64,000 nucleotides of DNA, from assembly GCF_003856835.1 (NCBI RefSeq), contig NZ_CP034145.1:248001-312000 (forward strand). Direction: 5' to 3'. Below, piece after piece: positions 15,885 to 25,596 of the stretch. Position 1 is the stretch's first letter; each line of letters opens with the position of its first letter. This stretch comes from Haloplanus aerogenes. GTDB taxonomy: Archaea; Halobacteriota; Halobacteria; Halobacteriales; Haloferacaceae. The notes beneath the pieces were generated by a model, which searched no databases, was not told the origin of the DNA, and saw only the letters and a list, made by a program, of their open reading frames with translations. Both the position numbers and the translations under genes were made by a program.

Positions 15885-18800
15885 CTACATGAAGTCGTCC
15901 AGCCGCGACGGCTTGTTGTGGTCGTCCTGGAACACGCTCTCCAGACTCTTCTCCAGTACTTCCAATCGCTGTTTCGTGTACGGCCGGCAGTCGAACTCGT
16001 CGGCCACCTGGATGGCGGTGTCCATGTACTTGTTCACCGACCCCTCGTGGACGGTCAGGTTCACGCGGCCGCCACACTCCCGACAGTCGCCCGAGAGCGG
16101 CATCCGTCGGTACGACTCGCCGCAGTCCAGACACCGGGTCTCCTGCCGCGAGAAGGCACGGAGGTTGCCGATCAGGTCCGGCAGGAAGTGGTACTCGATG
16201 ACCCGCTCGGCCACGTCCGTCTCGTCCACCGCGCGGAGTTTGCGGGCCAAGTTTAGCTGCGCGTCCATCTTCTCCATCATCGACCCGAGCGTCTTGTACG
16301 CCGACAGATCGGGTCCGAGCGCGATGTTCGAGGTGTCGTGGGTGTGGTCGAAGCCGTGGTACTCCGTCTCCGTGTCCAGCGACTCCTCCGCGATTTCGAT
16401 GTCCACGTCCTCGGGGTCGGCCATCTCGCGGGTCGCCTCGTAGAAGTCGAGGGGATACTCCCGCACCACGTCGACGTTGTGCGCCTCGTCGTCGATTTCG
16501 GTCGGGTCGATGCGCGAGGACATGACGAGGGGGGCGTCCATCGAGTTGTGAGCGTACAGCCAGTTCGCGGTGAAGATAGGTTCACCGCCGACCTGGAGGT
16601 CGTAGAGGTGGCCCTCGTACTCGACCGCTTCGATTCCCTGGATCCGGAGGTAGGAGAGGTCACCGTCCACGAGCGGTCGGAGGTCCGCGAGTCGCGGTTC
16701 TGCGGCTGCCGGCAGGTTGCGACTCTCCAACTCGGCGACTATCTCCCGTAATTTCTCCAGCGATACGTTCTCGCGTCGCCGGAGATACTTCGGAATCAGT
16801 TGCTTGATTCCCTCGATGTCCATCTCGCGGATTTCCATCAGTGCGTCCGGGATCGGGACGACGAGACTCTTCGGCTGATACGGTTGCTCGCCGTCGAGAA
16901 TCCTGCGTAACGGATTGTCGGTCGCGCCTCCGGACACCGTCACCGTGTATATGTCCTGCCTGTTCCCGTCGCGTTCCGTCCTCGCCGAGACGTTGGCGAC
17001 CAGTCCGAGGCGGTGGAGTAGGAACACGAGGCCATCCTTGACGTCCTCGCTGGTCGAGTGGAACGCGATGGTCGTCGCGTTGTCGTCCGTCTTCTCGCTC
17101 CCGTCGCCAGCGATGAAGCCGCGAAGGAACGAAAGCGCAACCTCGCGTGGTGCCCGCAGGATGCACTCGGGGATCACTTTCTCGCTGGAGTCGTACGACT
17201 CGGCGTCGACGAATCCGAGTCCGTAGAGCACGTCGCGGAAGACCGTCGGAAGCCGTATCTCGTACGCGCGGTTCGACCACCTGATCGAGGGATCGTGGCC
17301 CAGCGTCGACTCGACGTGCGAACGCGCTCGTTCGATAATCGCTTCGTCGCTGTTGTGGATCGCCGGATACGTACCCGACAGCGTCCCCTCGGCGACGAAC
17401 AGGCCGAGAAGCCACGCGAACTCCTCGTCGACCGCAATCTCGCGGTCGATTCCGGTCTCGGATCCCGGTAATCCGACCGTCACGTCGGTCGGAACGCCCT
17501 CGAAGCCTCCCGCATCGAGGATGCGTTCGAACCGGTCGTAACCGATCTTGCGCTTGGCGAGACGGTACGAGAGCCCCCGCATGAACTCGTCGTGGGCGTC
17601 GCTCCCGTGGCCCGTCGACTCCCAGACGGTTCGGAGCAGGTCCTCGACACGATCGTCGATGAAGATGTACGGATCGTCGACCGCCTCGGTGACGTTGATG
17701 GTCGTCTCGACCGGGTCGATATCGAGTTGTCGCGGTGCGAGGACGAGATCTCCCTCCTGCAGGTCCTCGCCGGCGACTTCCTCGATTCCGTCGTCGTAAC
17801 GGAAGAGGCTGTGATCGGCGGTGATGTCAAGTGACCGGCCGAACTGCGTCTCGACGCGCAGGAGCGTCTCGTTCTCGTCGGCCGGATACCGGATCGCCTT
17901 CTCGATCGGTGCGAGCGATGCCCGATGATCGTCGTCGAAGACGTACGTCTGCCATCCTTCCGAGAGACACGGCTTCTTGCGGAATTTCCCGTCGCGTACG
18001 ATTTCGCTATCGAGTTCGTCCCAGAACGACTCGACAGTCAGGAAGCGGACCTCGCCTTCGGGCGAGACGGCAACCAGTCGTGAATCGGCGGCGACGCTCC
18101 CGCCTCGCTGGTCGGGCAAATACTCCCGACTGAAGTTGAGGAGGCCGTCCATGAGGAGCATGACGCAATCTTCGTCTCCATCGCAGTTGCGACGCTTCGC
18201 TGCATGAAAATAAGGGTGCGCGTACCCCACCGCCGCCGACGTGAATCCCACGACCCGCCCGACCACCGCCGCCGACGTGTGCGGCGCCATCCCGAAGACG
18301 AGTTCGCCGACCAGATCCTCCCGCTCCTCCACCTCGTAGAAGGCGGGCAGGTCGTAGAACTCCGTCAGCAGGTCGTCGACGAAGTCGGCGGTCTTCAGCA
18401 GATGCTCCGCGGCGCCGTCCGAGAGGACGATGTCCTGCACCCTGAGTTCGACCAGTTGGTCGTCGAATCGGAGCGGTTCGCCGTCGATATCGGTCTCGTA
18501 GCCGAGTTCGCGGAAGTCCTCGGCGGTCACGTCCAGTTCCTCCGGTTTGACCGCCGTCACCGGCAGGTCCGTCATGTCGTAGCGGACCGTGCCGTCCTTG
18601 AACGCGCTGACGCCGTGTTTCGCCCGGAGGACGCCCTTCTCCATCGGTTCGGGCGTCTTGTCCGCCGAGGTGAGCCCCTTCACGCCCTTGAGTATCTCGA
18701 ACGCCGCCTCGCGTTCGCCCACGTGGTCGAGCGCCTCCTGATAGCGCTCTCCGAGGTCGATCCGCTGCCACTCGGCGCTGGTCACGTCCCGCTCACAGCG

Positions 18801-21011
18801 GTCGCAGTACACCCGCCCGGACTCGTCGGGGTCCACGATCCGTTCACAGGATTCGCACTCGTAGACGGGTTCGGTGTGGGCGCCGCAGTCCGGACACTGC
18901 GTGCGGTGGGTGGTCGCGCCGCAGTCGCCACACACCCGGCGACCAACCTGCACGTTCACGATACCCCGGCCCGCGTCGGTGCGGGCGCGGGCCGCACTCC
19001 CCACGTCGCGCTGGCTCCCCCCCGCTTCACCGATCGGAAAGAGCGTGTGGACCGCGGGCGAGAGGTCGCGGCGCTCCGATTTCTCTGGTCGGCCCATCCG
19101 GTTGCCGATCCGGGTGGGGGCGCGCTCCCGAACGGTGAAAGGCGCCACCTCGTTGATCGCGCGGATGGCGTTGTCGCCGTCGGCGTACTCGCGGGCGGCG
19201 GACGGGAGGTCCGCGAGGGTCCACGTCCGGTCGAGGTCGGTCGTCACGCCGAGCGACCGGGCGAGCGGCCGCCAGTCCGCGATTCGAAGACCCTCGTCGG
19301 TCGCCACGTGTTCGACGAGGAGGGTTTCGAGCGTCCGTCGAACCCCTTCCGTCGCCTCGACGAGGAGTTCGTCCGCCGTCTCGCCTGCGCCTTCCGGCGC
19401 CAGTCCGACCCCGCCATCGCTCTCGACGGCCACTACGTCGCCGTCGGCAACGGCCCCGGCCAGTTCGTCCACCGCCTCGACGCTCACGTCGTGCCAGAGG
19501 TAGGTGTACGCCGGGTGGAGCGGGCAGTCGTACTCCGTCGCCCACCGGAGCGCCGCCTCGACCGTCGGATCGTCGAGGGCGACACGGGGGTCGTCCCGGA
19601 GCGCCTGCACGTCCGCGCCGCTCGCTTCGAACTCCTGTATCCACCACTCGACCGTGTAGGAGGCGGGGGCGAGCGGGTGGTTGTTCTCGACGAACTCGCC
19701 GTAGTTGACGAGATACTCCCCGAGGTCGAGAATCTCCTCGACGCCGTTGCGAATCTCTAACGCCTCCGCGGGGTCGTCGATCCGGCGGACCTCACCGTTC
19801 GCGAGGCGGACCGTCGGGCCCTCGATGGTGTCGACGGGTACGACCCCCGCGGCTTTCCCCGGACGCTCGGTCTTGATCTGCGTGCCCGTCGCGAGGAAGT
19901 CGTCGACGAGGTGCATCGTCGCGGGGTGGACGCCCGCGGTGGCGAACCCGTGATTCCTGGCGCGGCCGTAGCGGAGGCGGAAGCCGCCGTCCTCGGAGGG
20001 GTGGCCGAACACCGGGCGGCCGGCGATCAGGTCGCGCAGGAACTTGGTCGACGGGTCGACGCGCGGGGGACCGGCCGGGGTCTCGTCCGCAGGTTCGTCG
20101 TCGGCTGCGTCCGTCTCGTCCTCGTCGTCGGCGTCGTCGCCGTCGTCGGCACTTTCGTCGCCCTCGTCTTTCCCGATGGTGCCGTCGATGAGGTCCTGGA
20201 GCCACGGCCACTCCACCTCGTCCAGATCCCGGGTGTAGCGCTGGATCTTCGGTGCCTTCAGCGCGATCCCCTCCGCGAGGACGAGACACATCCCCCCACG
20301 GGCGGAGTTGGTGTCGATCCGTTCCAGATCCCGGAAGCCCGACACCTCCTCGTCGCCCGTCGCCTCGCCGTCCAGCATGATCGGTATGTGCTCGGCGATG
20401 AACTTCGTCTCCTTGTCCTTCGGCGTGTACTGGAGGCCCGTCTCGGAGTCGTAGAGGCTGATCTCCTCGGCGTAGCGCTCGATCTCGTCGTCTCGGGGTT
20501 TGAACTCGTCGATGCCCAACAGGGAGCGCGCGTAGTCCGCAACGAGGACGGAGAGCGCCTGTGCCGTGCCGCCGGCCGAACGGATCGGCCCCGCGTAGTA
20601 GACGTTGACGAACTCGGTGCCGTCGTCGTTCTCCAGCACTTCGACGCGATCGATCCCCTCGATCGGGGCGGCGACGACCCCCTCGGTCAGGAGGGCGACG
20701 GCCGTCCGGACCGCACCCTCCACCTTTCCCGCGTTCGTGTCGTAATCCCCCACCTCGCCCTCGACGAAGTCCGTGACCAGCGCCAGCGCCGCCTCCTCGC
20801 GGCTCATCTGCCCGTCGAGTTCCCGCACGCGTTCGGCCACGCCGTCGATGCCGAGGATGTTCTCTACCCGGTCGGCCATGTCGCGCGCGACCGGTATCTC
20901 TACTTCCTCGGTGGGATCGGCGCCCCGCGACCGCGCCAGTTCGGCGCGCTCGAACGCCTCGTCGAGTCGGTCTTCCATCCGCTCGAAGTACGCCTCGTCG
21001 TCCGGTGTCAC
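15885..21011 (-). CDS. polC: DNA polymerase D large subunit (DP2) containing an intein
   Basis: 1708 residues in total; removing a 518-residue intein leaves about 1190, normal for DP2, the catalytic subunit of archaeal replicative polymerase D. The start is GTG 21011 (MTPDDEAYFERMEDRLDEAF), overlapping the stop of the PPC gene by three bases (GTGA). Visible features: YYAGPIRSAGGTAQALSVL, a very acidic insert (about residues 280–315), zinc-finger cysteines (CGDCGATTHRTQCPDCG; CESCERIVDP…YCDRC), FSREYLPDQRGG at the insertion point and, after the intein, MDAPLVMSSRIDPTEIDDEAHN, ending with another zinc finger (RCLDCGESYRR…CRECGG). Confidence 0.96.
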   Translation of the reverse strand: MTPDDEAYFERMEDRLDEAFERAELARSRGADPTEEVEIPVARDMADRVENILGIDGVAERVRELDGQMSREEAALALVTDFVEGEVGDYDTNAGKVEGAVRTAVALLTEGVVAAPIEGIDRVEVLENDDGTEFVNVYYAGPIRSAGGTAQALSVLVADYARSLLGIDEFKPRDDEIERYAEEISLYDSETGLQYTPKDKETKFIAEHIPIMLDGEATGDEEVSGFRDLERIDTNSARGGMCLVLAEGIALKAPKIQRYTRDLDEVEWPWLQDLIDGTIGKDEGDESADDGDDADDEDETDAADDEPADETPAGPPRVDPSTKFLRDLIAGRPVFGHPSEDGGFRLRYGRARNHGFATAGVHPATMHLVDDFLATGTQIKTERPGKAAGVVPVDTIEGPTVRLANGEVRRIDDPAEALEIRNGVEEILDLGEYLVNYGEFVENNHPLAPASYTVEWWIQEFEASGADVQALRDDPRVALDDPTVEAALRWATEYDCPLHPAYTYLWHDVSVEAVDELAGAVADGDVVAVESDGGVGLAPEGAGETADELLVEATEGVRRTLETLLVEHVATDEGLRIADWRPLARSLGVTTDLDRTWTLADLPSAAREYADGDNAIRAINEVAPFTVRERAPTRIGNRMGRPEKSERRDLSPAVHTLFPIGEAGGSQRDVGSAARARTDAGRGIVNVQVGRRVCGDCGATTHRTQCPDCGAHTEPVYECESCERIVDPDESGRVYCDRCERDVTSAEWQRIDLGERYQEALDHVGEREAAFEILKGVKGLTSADKTPEPMEKGVLRAKHGVSAFKDGTVRYDMTDLPVTAVKPEELDVTAEDFRELGYETDIDGEPLRFDDQLVELRVQDIVLSDGAAEHLLKTADFVDDLLTEFYDLPAFYEVEEREDLVGELVFGMAPHTSAAVVGRVVGFTSAAVGYAHPYFHAAKRRNCDGDEDCVMLLMDGLLNFSREYLPDQRGGSVAADSRLVAVSPEGEVRFLTVESFWDELDSEIVRDGKFRKKPCLSEGWQTYVFDDDHRASLAPIEKAIRYPADENETLLRVETQFGRSLDITADHSLFRYDDGIEEVAGEDLQEGDLVLAPRQLDIDPVETTINVTEAVDDPYIFIDDRVEDLLRTVWESTGHGSDAHDEFMRGLSYRLAKRKIGYDRFERILDAGGFEGVPTDVTVGLPGSETGIDREIAVDEEFAWLLGLFVAEGTLSGTYPAIHNSDEAIIERARSHVESTLGHDPSIRWSNRAYEIRLPTVFRDVLYGLGFVDAESYDSSEKVIPECILRAPREVALSFLRGFIAGDGSEKTDDNATTIAFHSTSEDVKDGLVFLLHRLGLVANVSARTERDGNRQDIYTVTVSGGATDNPLRRILDGEQPYQPKSLVVPIPDALMEIREMDIEGIKQLIPKYLRRRENVSLEKLREIVAELESRNLPAAAEPRLADLRPLVDGDLSYLRIQGIEAVEYEGHLYDLQVGGEPIFTANWLYAHNSMDAPLVMSSRIDPTEIDDEAHNVDVVREYPLDFYEATREMADPEDVDIEIAEESLDTETEYHGFDHTHDTSNIALGPDLSAYKTLGSMMEKMDAQLNLARKLRAVDETDVAERVIEYHFLPDLIGNLRAFSRQETRCLDCGESYRRMPLSGDCRECGGRVNLTVHEGSVNKYMDTAIQVADEFDCRPYTKQRLEVLEKSLESVFQDDHNKPSRLDDFM
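16545..18098 (-). other. Intein in PolC with LAGLIDADG homing endonuclease
   Basis: 518 residues inserted between …DQRGG and SMDAPLV of the polymerase. First residue Ser (SVAADSRLVAVSPEGEV), block B ITADHSLF (His at 97), endonuclease motifs LLGLFVAEG (about 229) and LRGFIAGDG (about 325) with both acidic residues kept, block F YDLQVGGEPIF and the C-terminal LYAHN followed by Ser. These are all the residues needed for protein splicing with serine at both junctions. The gene is therefore expected to give an intact polymerase after splicing, and the endonuclease may still be active. Confidence 0.95.
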
Positions 21012-21421
21012 GGGTCGGTCGGATCGTCGGTCGGTCGGTCGAACGATGCCCCGTCCTCGAAAGCACGGAGATGCACGGTGCCTTCGACGGCCGTCGCGGC
21101 GTTGAGGTAGCCGCCGACCGCCTGCCCGCTCGGTCGCGTGAGAACGGCGTGGGGGCGGGCGACCGCCTCGCCGTCGTCGACGGTGACGCCGCCGATGCAG
21201 GCCGCGACCGACAGCGGTTCGTCGAACCGAACCGCGCGGTGTTCGGCGGCCGTCGGATCGTAGTGCCACACGTCCGCGTCGCTGACCGTCCCCACTCCGG
21301 TGAACCACGCCGACGCGACCCCCTCGGCGTCGGCGGCGTGCTCGATGGCCTCCCGCCAGTCGTCGCCTTCCTCGATGGCGACGCGGTACTCCGCACTCAC
21401 GGCGAGTTCACGAGCGTCCAT
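21008..21421 (-). CDS. PPC-domain (DUF296) protein
   Basis: 137 residues. The core with WREAIEHAADAEGVASAWFTGVGTV and later RPHAVLTRPSGQAVGGYLN matches the PPC/DUF296 fold, found in plant AT-hook proteins and as stand-alone bacterial and archaeal proteins that form trimers. DNA binding is often presumed but not shown for the short forms. It overlaps the polC start, so it is cotranscribed with the polymerase. ATG 21421 is the only good start. Confidence 0.85.
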   Translation of the reverse strand: MDARELAVSAEYRVAIEEGDDWREAIEHAADAEGVASAWFTGVGTVSDADVWHYDPTAAEHRAVRFDEPLSVAACIGGVTVDDGEAVARPHAVLTRPSGQAVGGYLNAATAVEGTVHLRAFEDGASFDRPTDDPTDP

Positions 21422-21527
21422 AGACGCGACACGGACGGGGCCGGATTAAACCTAACCTTCGGCCACTCGGCGTCGGTCGACGGTGCCGCCGCTGGCGAGG
21501 TGAACAAACACCGCGGCGACGTGCCGT

Positions 21528-21908
21528 TTAGAAGGGAGCCTGCGGGCCTTCGTCGCTCGTCTCGCCGTCGTCGCTCGTCTCGCCGGGGAACGAGGGCTCC
21601 ATGCCGCCGTGGCCGCCCTCGCCGCCCATACCTTCCATGCCGGTGTCGGCGTGGACTTTCGTGATCTCGGGAATCTCTTTGACCATCCGGCTCTTGATCG
21701 CCTGAATCGTCATCGGGGAGATGCCACAGCCGGAACAGGCGCCGCCGAGCTGGATGCTCACTTCGCCCGTCTCCGTGTCGATGTTCTGGATGGCGGCGCT
21801 GCCGCCGTGCATCTGGATCTGCGGGAAGTTGCGTCGCAGGAAGTTCGTCACGCGCTCGCGGAGGTCGTCCTCGGCGTCGCCGTCGGTGTCCTGAGCGTCA
21901 GTACTCAT
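21528..21908 (-). CDS. Nfu/NifU C-terminal-domain iron–sulfur scaffold protein
   Basis: 126 residues from ATG 21908 (MSTDAQDTDGDAEDDLRERV). The NifU-C domain is clear: FPQIQMHGGSAAIQNID, then GGACSGCGISPMTIQAIK with the cluster-binding CxxC. The C-terminal tail is rich in Gly, Met and acidic residues and looks disordered. It likely carries or transfers 4Fe-4S clusters. An upstream ATG would add 16 residues with no family match. Confidence 0.92.
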   Translation of the reverse strand: MSTDAQDTDGDAEDDLRERVTNFLRRNFPQIQMHGGSAAIQNIDTETGEVSIQLGGACSGCGISPMTIQAIKSRMVKEIPEITKVHADTGMEGMGGEGGHGGMEPSFPGETSDDGETSDEGPQAPF

Positions 21909-21933
21909 GCGCGGTGATTGGATTCCGACGGGC

Positions 21934-22269
21934 TTAGGCCTTTGGTTCGCCGCCACTGTCGACCCCGAACACGCTCCGCAGTTCCGCCTCGATTTCGTCG
22001 ACGTAGCGCTCGAGCGTCGCCTCCAGTTTCTCGTCGTCGACGATCACCGCCGTTACCCGCTCTTTCGGGTTCTCGGGCAGTTCGACCCGGAAGTCGCCCT
22101 CCTCGTAGAAGGGTTCGGACTCGTTCAGTACCTGCTGGTCGATGGCGTGGACGAGTTCGGAGTCGAACTGGTCGTTCATCGTCTCGAAGGCGTTCTTGTA
22201 CGCCCGCTGGAGTTCGGTGAAGTAGTTGGCGTACTTGTCCTCGAACTTCTCGGGATCGAAATCGACCAT
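21934..22269 (-). CDS. Conserved haloarchaeal protein of unknown function
   Basis: 111 residues from ATG 22269 (MVDFDPEKFEDKYANYFTEL). Mostly helical and acidic, with EPFYEEGDFRVELPENPKER in the middle and a helical C-terminus (LEATLERYVDEIEAELR). I recall this as a widely conserved haloarchaeal DUF (DUF5783-like), but the number is from memory. It lies 25 bases before the Nfu gene on the same strand, so they are probably cotranscribed. No catalytic motif is visible. Confidence 0.8.
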   Translation of the reverse strand: MVDFDPEKFEDKYANYFTELQRAYKNAFETMNDQFDSELVHAIDQQVLNESEPFYEEGDFRVELPENPKERVTAVIVDDEKLEATLERYVDEIEAELRSVFGVDSGGEPKA

Positions 22270-22345
22270 GCCCGCCCGTACCTCGCCGTCCGGCAAAAGT
22301 CGGACGGTTATAGGCAGTATCGGAACTCGCGATAGAGTCACCCTA

Positions 22346-24367
22346 CTACCCGTCCTCGACCCGAATCTCGTTGACGCTGATGTGCAGGAACGTGACTGGC
22401 GCGCCGCCGCCGCCGGTGAGCACCGGTTTCTGGTCCGCGAGCACCGTGTCGTAGTGGACGGCCGTCCCACCCTGCACGTCGCTCACGCCGCCGACGACGC
22501 CGCCGTACACCTCCGCGCCGCCGCGCACGGCGACGTCCTGGTTCCCGGGGGCGTAGATCACGCCGTAGAAGTTCGCGCCGCTTTGCACCGTGACCGTCGA
22601 CTCGCTGGTGCCGTAGAGCCAGATCTGGTCGCCGCGGTCGCCCACGCTCGTCCAGTCGGTCCGAATCTCGTAGTCGCCGGTGGCGTAGACGTGGACCCTG
22701 TTCGACCCGGTCACGTCGACCGGCGACCCGCCCGTGGTCGACACGTCGCCGTCGACGACGAGATAGATCGGCCCGCCGCTGGTGTCGAACGTGAGGTGGT
22801 CGCCGCCCGAGAGCGCCATCTCGTCGAGGTAGTAGGTGCCGTTGGTGAGCGTACAGTCGGCGTACGCGCCCCCGCAGTTCCCGGCCTCGATCCGGTCGGC
22901 GTCGCTCCCCGCGTTGTCGTTCGTCGCCGCGGCGGTGGAGAGACGCGTCTCGATGGTGTGGTCGATGGGCTGGAGGGTCGGTGGCTGCAGATTCCGCGCC
23001 ACCGACACCGCACTCAGATCCGGTTGCGGACCGTTCTCCACGACGTTGCCGTTGACGTTCGGCCAGACGCCGCTGTCCTCGAACGTCCCCGCCATCGTCA
23101 GGTCGCCGTTGATGTTCTGCCCGTTCGCCGGGTAGAAGTCGCCGCCGACGTGCACGTCGCCGTTGACCGTCCCGGAACTGCTCGCGTAGTCGCCGCCTGC
23201 CTTCACGTCCTCGTTCACCGTGACGCCGCCGCCCGTCTCGACCACCCGCCCGCTGACGACGGCCGGGCTGTCCAGATTCCCGCCGCCGCCGAGGAAGAGG
23301 TCGCCGTCGGCGACGATCTTCTCGTCGACGCTGACGCCGCCGCCCGAGAGGTCCGCGTCGCCGTCGACGATCAACTGTCCCTCTACGTCGATGCCGCCGC
23401 CGGCCTCGAAGTCGCCGTCGACGCGCATGTCGCCGTAGATGGTCCCCCCGCCAGCGTTGACGAGGTCCTCGCCCACGTAGACGCTCCCGTTCTCACCCCG
23501 TGTCGCGGGGTAGGTCCCCTCGGAGGAGTTGTAGCTGTCGACGGTCGCGCCACCCTGCACCGTCACCGTCGGCGACCGGGCGGCGATGGAGTTCCGAATC
23601 TCCCGCCCCCGCGTCGGGACGCTGAGGACGACTTCGACCGACCGATTCGCGTCTATCACGGTCACCGAATCCGCGTCGGTCCGCGTCTCGAAGTAGTCGG
23701 CCCACGCCCGGTAGTAGTCGCTCCGGATCGTCACACGCACACTGCCCGCGTCCAGCGGGTTCTGCCGCCCCGCGCTGGCGTTGGGGAACGCGGCCCGCGT
23801 CGGCCCGTCGGAGAACCGCAACGCCTCCGACGAGGACGCCGACCCGCGGAGGACGACCAGCGGGAAGGTCAGGGTCGGATCGCCGCCCGTGCTCGTGCCC
23901 CAGCGATAGTGGAACTCCGGGGGCGAGATCATGCGCGCCTGCCCCGACTCCTCGCGCCAGACGCCGCCGCCCTGATACGCGACGGTCGTCCCTCCGGTTC
24001 GGTACGTCACCGCCCCCATCGTCGTGTTCACGAGCGGCGGCCCGGTGGCGTTGGCGCCCATCCGCTCGATGGTTATCCGCCCCGCGGACTCGTCGACCGC
24101 CGCCTGTCCCTGCCCGCCGAGGGATACGCGCCGCGTCTGGGCGTATCCGAGTGCGACTTCACTGACTTCGGAGTCGACCGTCGACATGGCGAGTTCGGCC
24201 TGGCCGGCGCTCGCCTGATCCCGAACGTCCTGGAGCGCACTGCCGCCGACCACCAGCACGGCTGTCGTCCCGGCCACCGCGAGGCCGATAACGAGCACCA
24301 CGCCGATGACCGTACTCTGGGCGCGGCGGGCTTCTGGAGGGCTCACGTAGGGGGGACCGGACGTCAT
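22346..24367 (-). CDS. Pilin-like surface protein with polymer-forming (bactofilin-like) repeats
   Basis: 673 residues from ATG 24367 (MTSGPPYVSPPEARRAQSTV). The N-terminus RRAQSTVIGVVLVIGLAVAGTTAVLVV resembles type IV pilin-like haloarchaeal proteins: a basic residue pair before one long hydrophobic helix. A globular region follows (residues about 70–330), then a run of short β-repeats such as NAGGGTIYGDMRVDGDFEAG, GGVSVDEKIVADGDLFLG and GGGVTVNEDVKAGGDYASS, as in bactofilin/polymer-forming solenoids, and a final region with another set (about 500–673). An AT-rich promoter with CCTATAAATATC lies about 100–140 bases upstream. Probably assembled on the outside of the cell; no experimental role is known to me. 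Confidence 0.8.
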   Translation of the reverse strand: MTSGPPYVSPPEARRAQSTVIGVVLVIGLAVAGTTAVLVVGGSALQDVRDQASAGQAELAMSTVDSEVSEVALGYAQTRRVSLGGQGQAAVDESAGRITIERMGANATGPPLVNTTMGAVTYRTGGTTVAYQGGGVWREESGQARMISPPEFHYRWGTSTGGDPTLTFPLVVLRGSASSSEALRFSDGPTRAAFPNASAGRQNPLDAGSVRVTIRSDYYRAWADYFETRTDADSVTVIDANRSVEVVLSVPTRGREIRNSIAARSPTVTVQGGATVDSYNSSEGTYPATRGENGSVYVGEDLVNAGGGTIYGDMRVDGDFEAGGGIDVEGQLIVDGDADLSGGGVSVDEKIVADGDLFLGGGGNLDSPAVVSGRVVETGGGVTVNEDVKAGGDYASSSGTVNGDVHVGGDFYPANGQNINGDLTMAGTFEDSGVWPNVNGNVVENGPQPDLSAVSVARNLQPPTLQPIDHTIETRLSTAAATNDNAGSDADRIEAGNCGGAYADCTLTNGTYYLDEMALSGGDHLTFDTSGGPIYLVVDGDVSTTGGSPVDVTGSNRVHVYATGDYEIRTDWTSVGDRGDQIWLYGTSESTVTVQSGANFYGVIYAPGNQDVAVRGGAEVYGGVVGGVSDVQGGTAVHYDTVLADQKPVLTGGGGAPVTFLHISVNEIRVEDG

Positions 24368-24489
24368 CGTCGATTCTCGTCGCGACGATACGGCGAGAAT
24401 CGACGGACAGTTACGATCCCCCCTAACAGCCGCCTCGATCCGTTGGTCGCGCCGCCCGATCCGACGCGTCGATCCGGCCCTGTTCTCAT

Positions 24490-24545
24490 CTGTGATATTT
24501 ATAGGGTCCGAACGGGTTTTTATCTTTATATTTTTATCTGATAGG
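24490..24545 (-). promoter_or_regulatory. AT-rich promoter of the pilin-like gene
   Basis: On the minus strand the stretch contains a run of ATAAAAATATAAAGATAAAA followed by CCTATAAATATC. Either TATA-like motif would give a 5' leader of roughly 100 bases. Confidence 0.5.
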
Positions 24546-24624
24546 TGTCGGGAGCGGGGGAAGCGAGTCGCCACACGACCGCATTCGCCTCCCGTTGGCG
24601 TCTCACGGGTGATACTCGGTGTCG

Positions 24625-25545
24625 CTACTCCGCGTCGAACAGGTCCGTCGAGAGGTAGCGCTCGCCGCTATCGGGGAGGACGACCACCGTCGTCTCCTCC
24701 GGGTGTTCCGTCGCGTACTCGGTCGCCGCCGCCAGCGCCGCCCCCGAGGAGATGCCGACGAGCAAGCCTTCCTCTCGACCCAGTCGTCGGGCGGCGTCGC
24801 GCGCCGCGTCGCCCGTGACCGCTCGCACCTCGTCGAGCAGGTCGGTGCGCAACACTTCGGGGAGAAAGCCCGGGCCGATTCCCTGGATGTCGTGCCCGTC
24901 CGCGCACTGTTCGGAGATGGTCGGCGACTCTGCGGGTTCGACGGCGACCAGCCGCACGTCCGCGCCCCGGTCCGCGAAGAACTCCCCGACGCCGGTGATG
25001 GTTCCGCCGGTTCCCACCCCAGCGACGACGGCGTCCACGTCGCCGCCCGTCGCCCGCCAGATTTCCGGCCCGGTCGTCTCCCGGTGGGCGCGCGGGTTCG
25101 CCTCGTTCTCGAACTGCCCGACGAGGACGGCGTCGTCGGCGTCGGCCAACTCCGCCGCCCGCCGGTTCGCGCCGCCCATCCCCTCCTCGGCCGGCGTCAG
25201 TTCGAGTTCGGCGCCGAGGGCGGCGAGCATCGTCCGGCGTTCGACGGACATGGACTCGGGCATCGTCAGGACGCAGTCGTAGCCGCGGGCGGCCGCCACC
25301 GTCGCCAGCCCGATGCCCGTGTTCCCGCTGGTCGACTCGACGACCGTTCCGCCCGGCGGCAACTCGCCCGACGCCTCGGCGGCGTCGATCATCGCCTGTG
25401 CGATCCGGTCTTTCACCGAGTACGGGTTCGCCGCCTCTACCTTCCCGAGGAGGCCATCGGCGAAGCCGTCCAGCCGGAGCAGCGGCGTCTCGCCGATCAG
25501 TCCCTCCACTGAGTCGACGACGTTCCGCTGGATCGTCTCGCTCAT
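24625..25545 (-). CDS. cysK: Cysteine synthase (O-acetylserine sulfhydrylase)
   Basis: 306 residues from ATG 25545 (MSETIQRNVVDSVEGLIGET). PLP enzyme making cysteine from O-acetylserine and sulfide. Seen: the PLP lysine in NPYSVKDRIAQAMI, the substrate loop ESTSGNTGIGLA, the PLP-phosphate loop GVGTGGTITGVG, and GIGPGFLPEVL. No CBS domain is attached, so it is not the cystathionine β-synthase form. It lies 51 bases after the DHH gene and may share its transcript. Confidence 0.94.
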   Translation of the reverse strand: MSETIQRNVVDSVEGLIGETPLLRLDGFADGLLGKVEAANPYSVKDRIAQAMIDAAEASGELPPGGTVVESTSGNTGIGLATVAAARGYDCVLTMPESMSVERRTMLAALGAELELTPAEEGMGGANRRAAELADADDAVLVGQFENEANPRAHRETTGPEIWRATGGDVDAVVAGVGTGGTITGVGEFFADRGADVRLVAVEPAESPTISEQCADGHDIQGIGPGFLPEVLRTDLLDEVRAVTGDAARDAARRLGREEGLLVGISSGAALAAATEYATEHPEETTVVVLPDSGERYLSTDLFDAE

Positions 25546-25596
25546 AGCTGAGGCTACCCCGGTGTGGGGCGTGAGCCTTCGCCCGCACATATTCGC

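Noticed and set aside
15885-21308. 1807-residue frame for PolC with an extra 99-residue N-terminus
   Set aside because: The extra part overlaps the PPC-domain gene in another frame and has no DP2 similarity; GTG 21011 matches the DP2 start and couples to the PPC stop.
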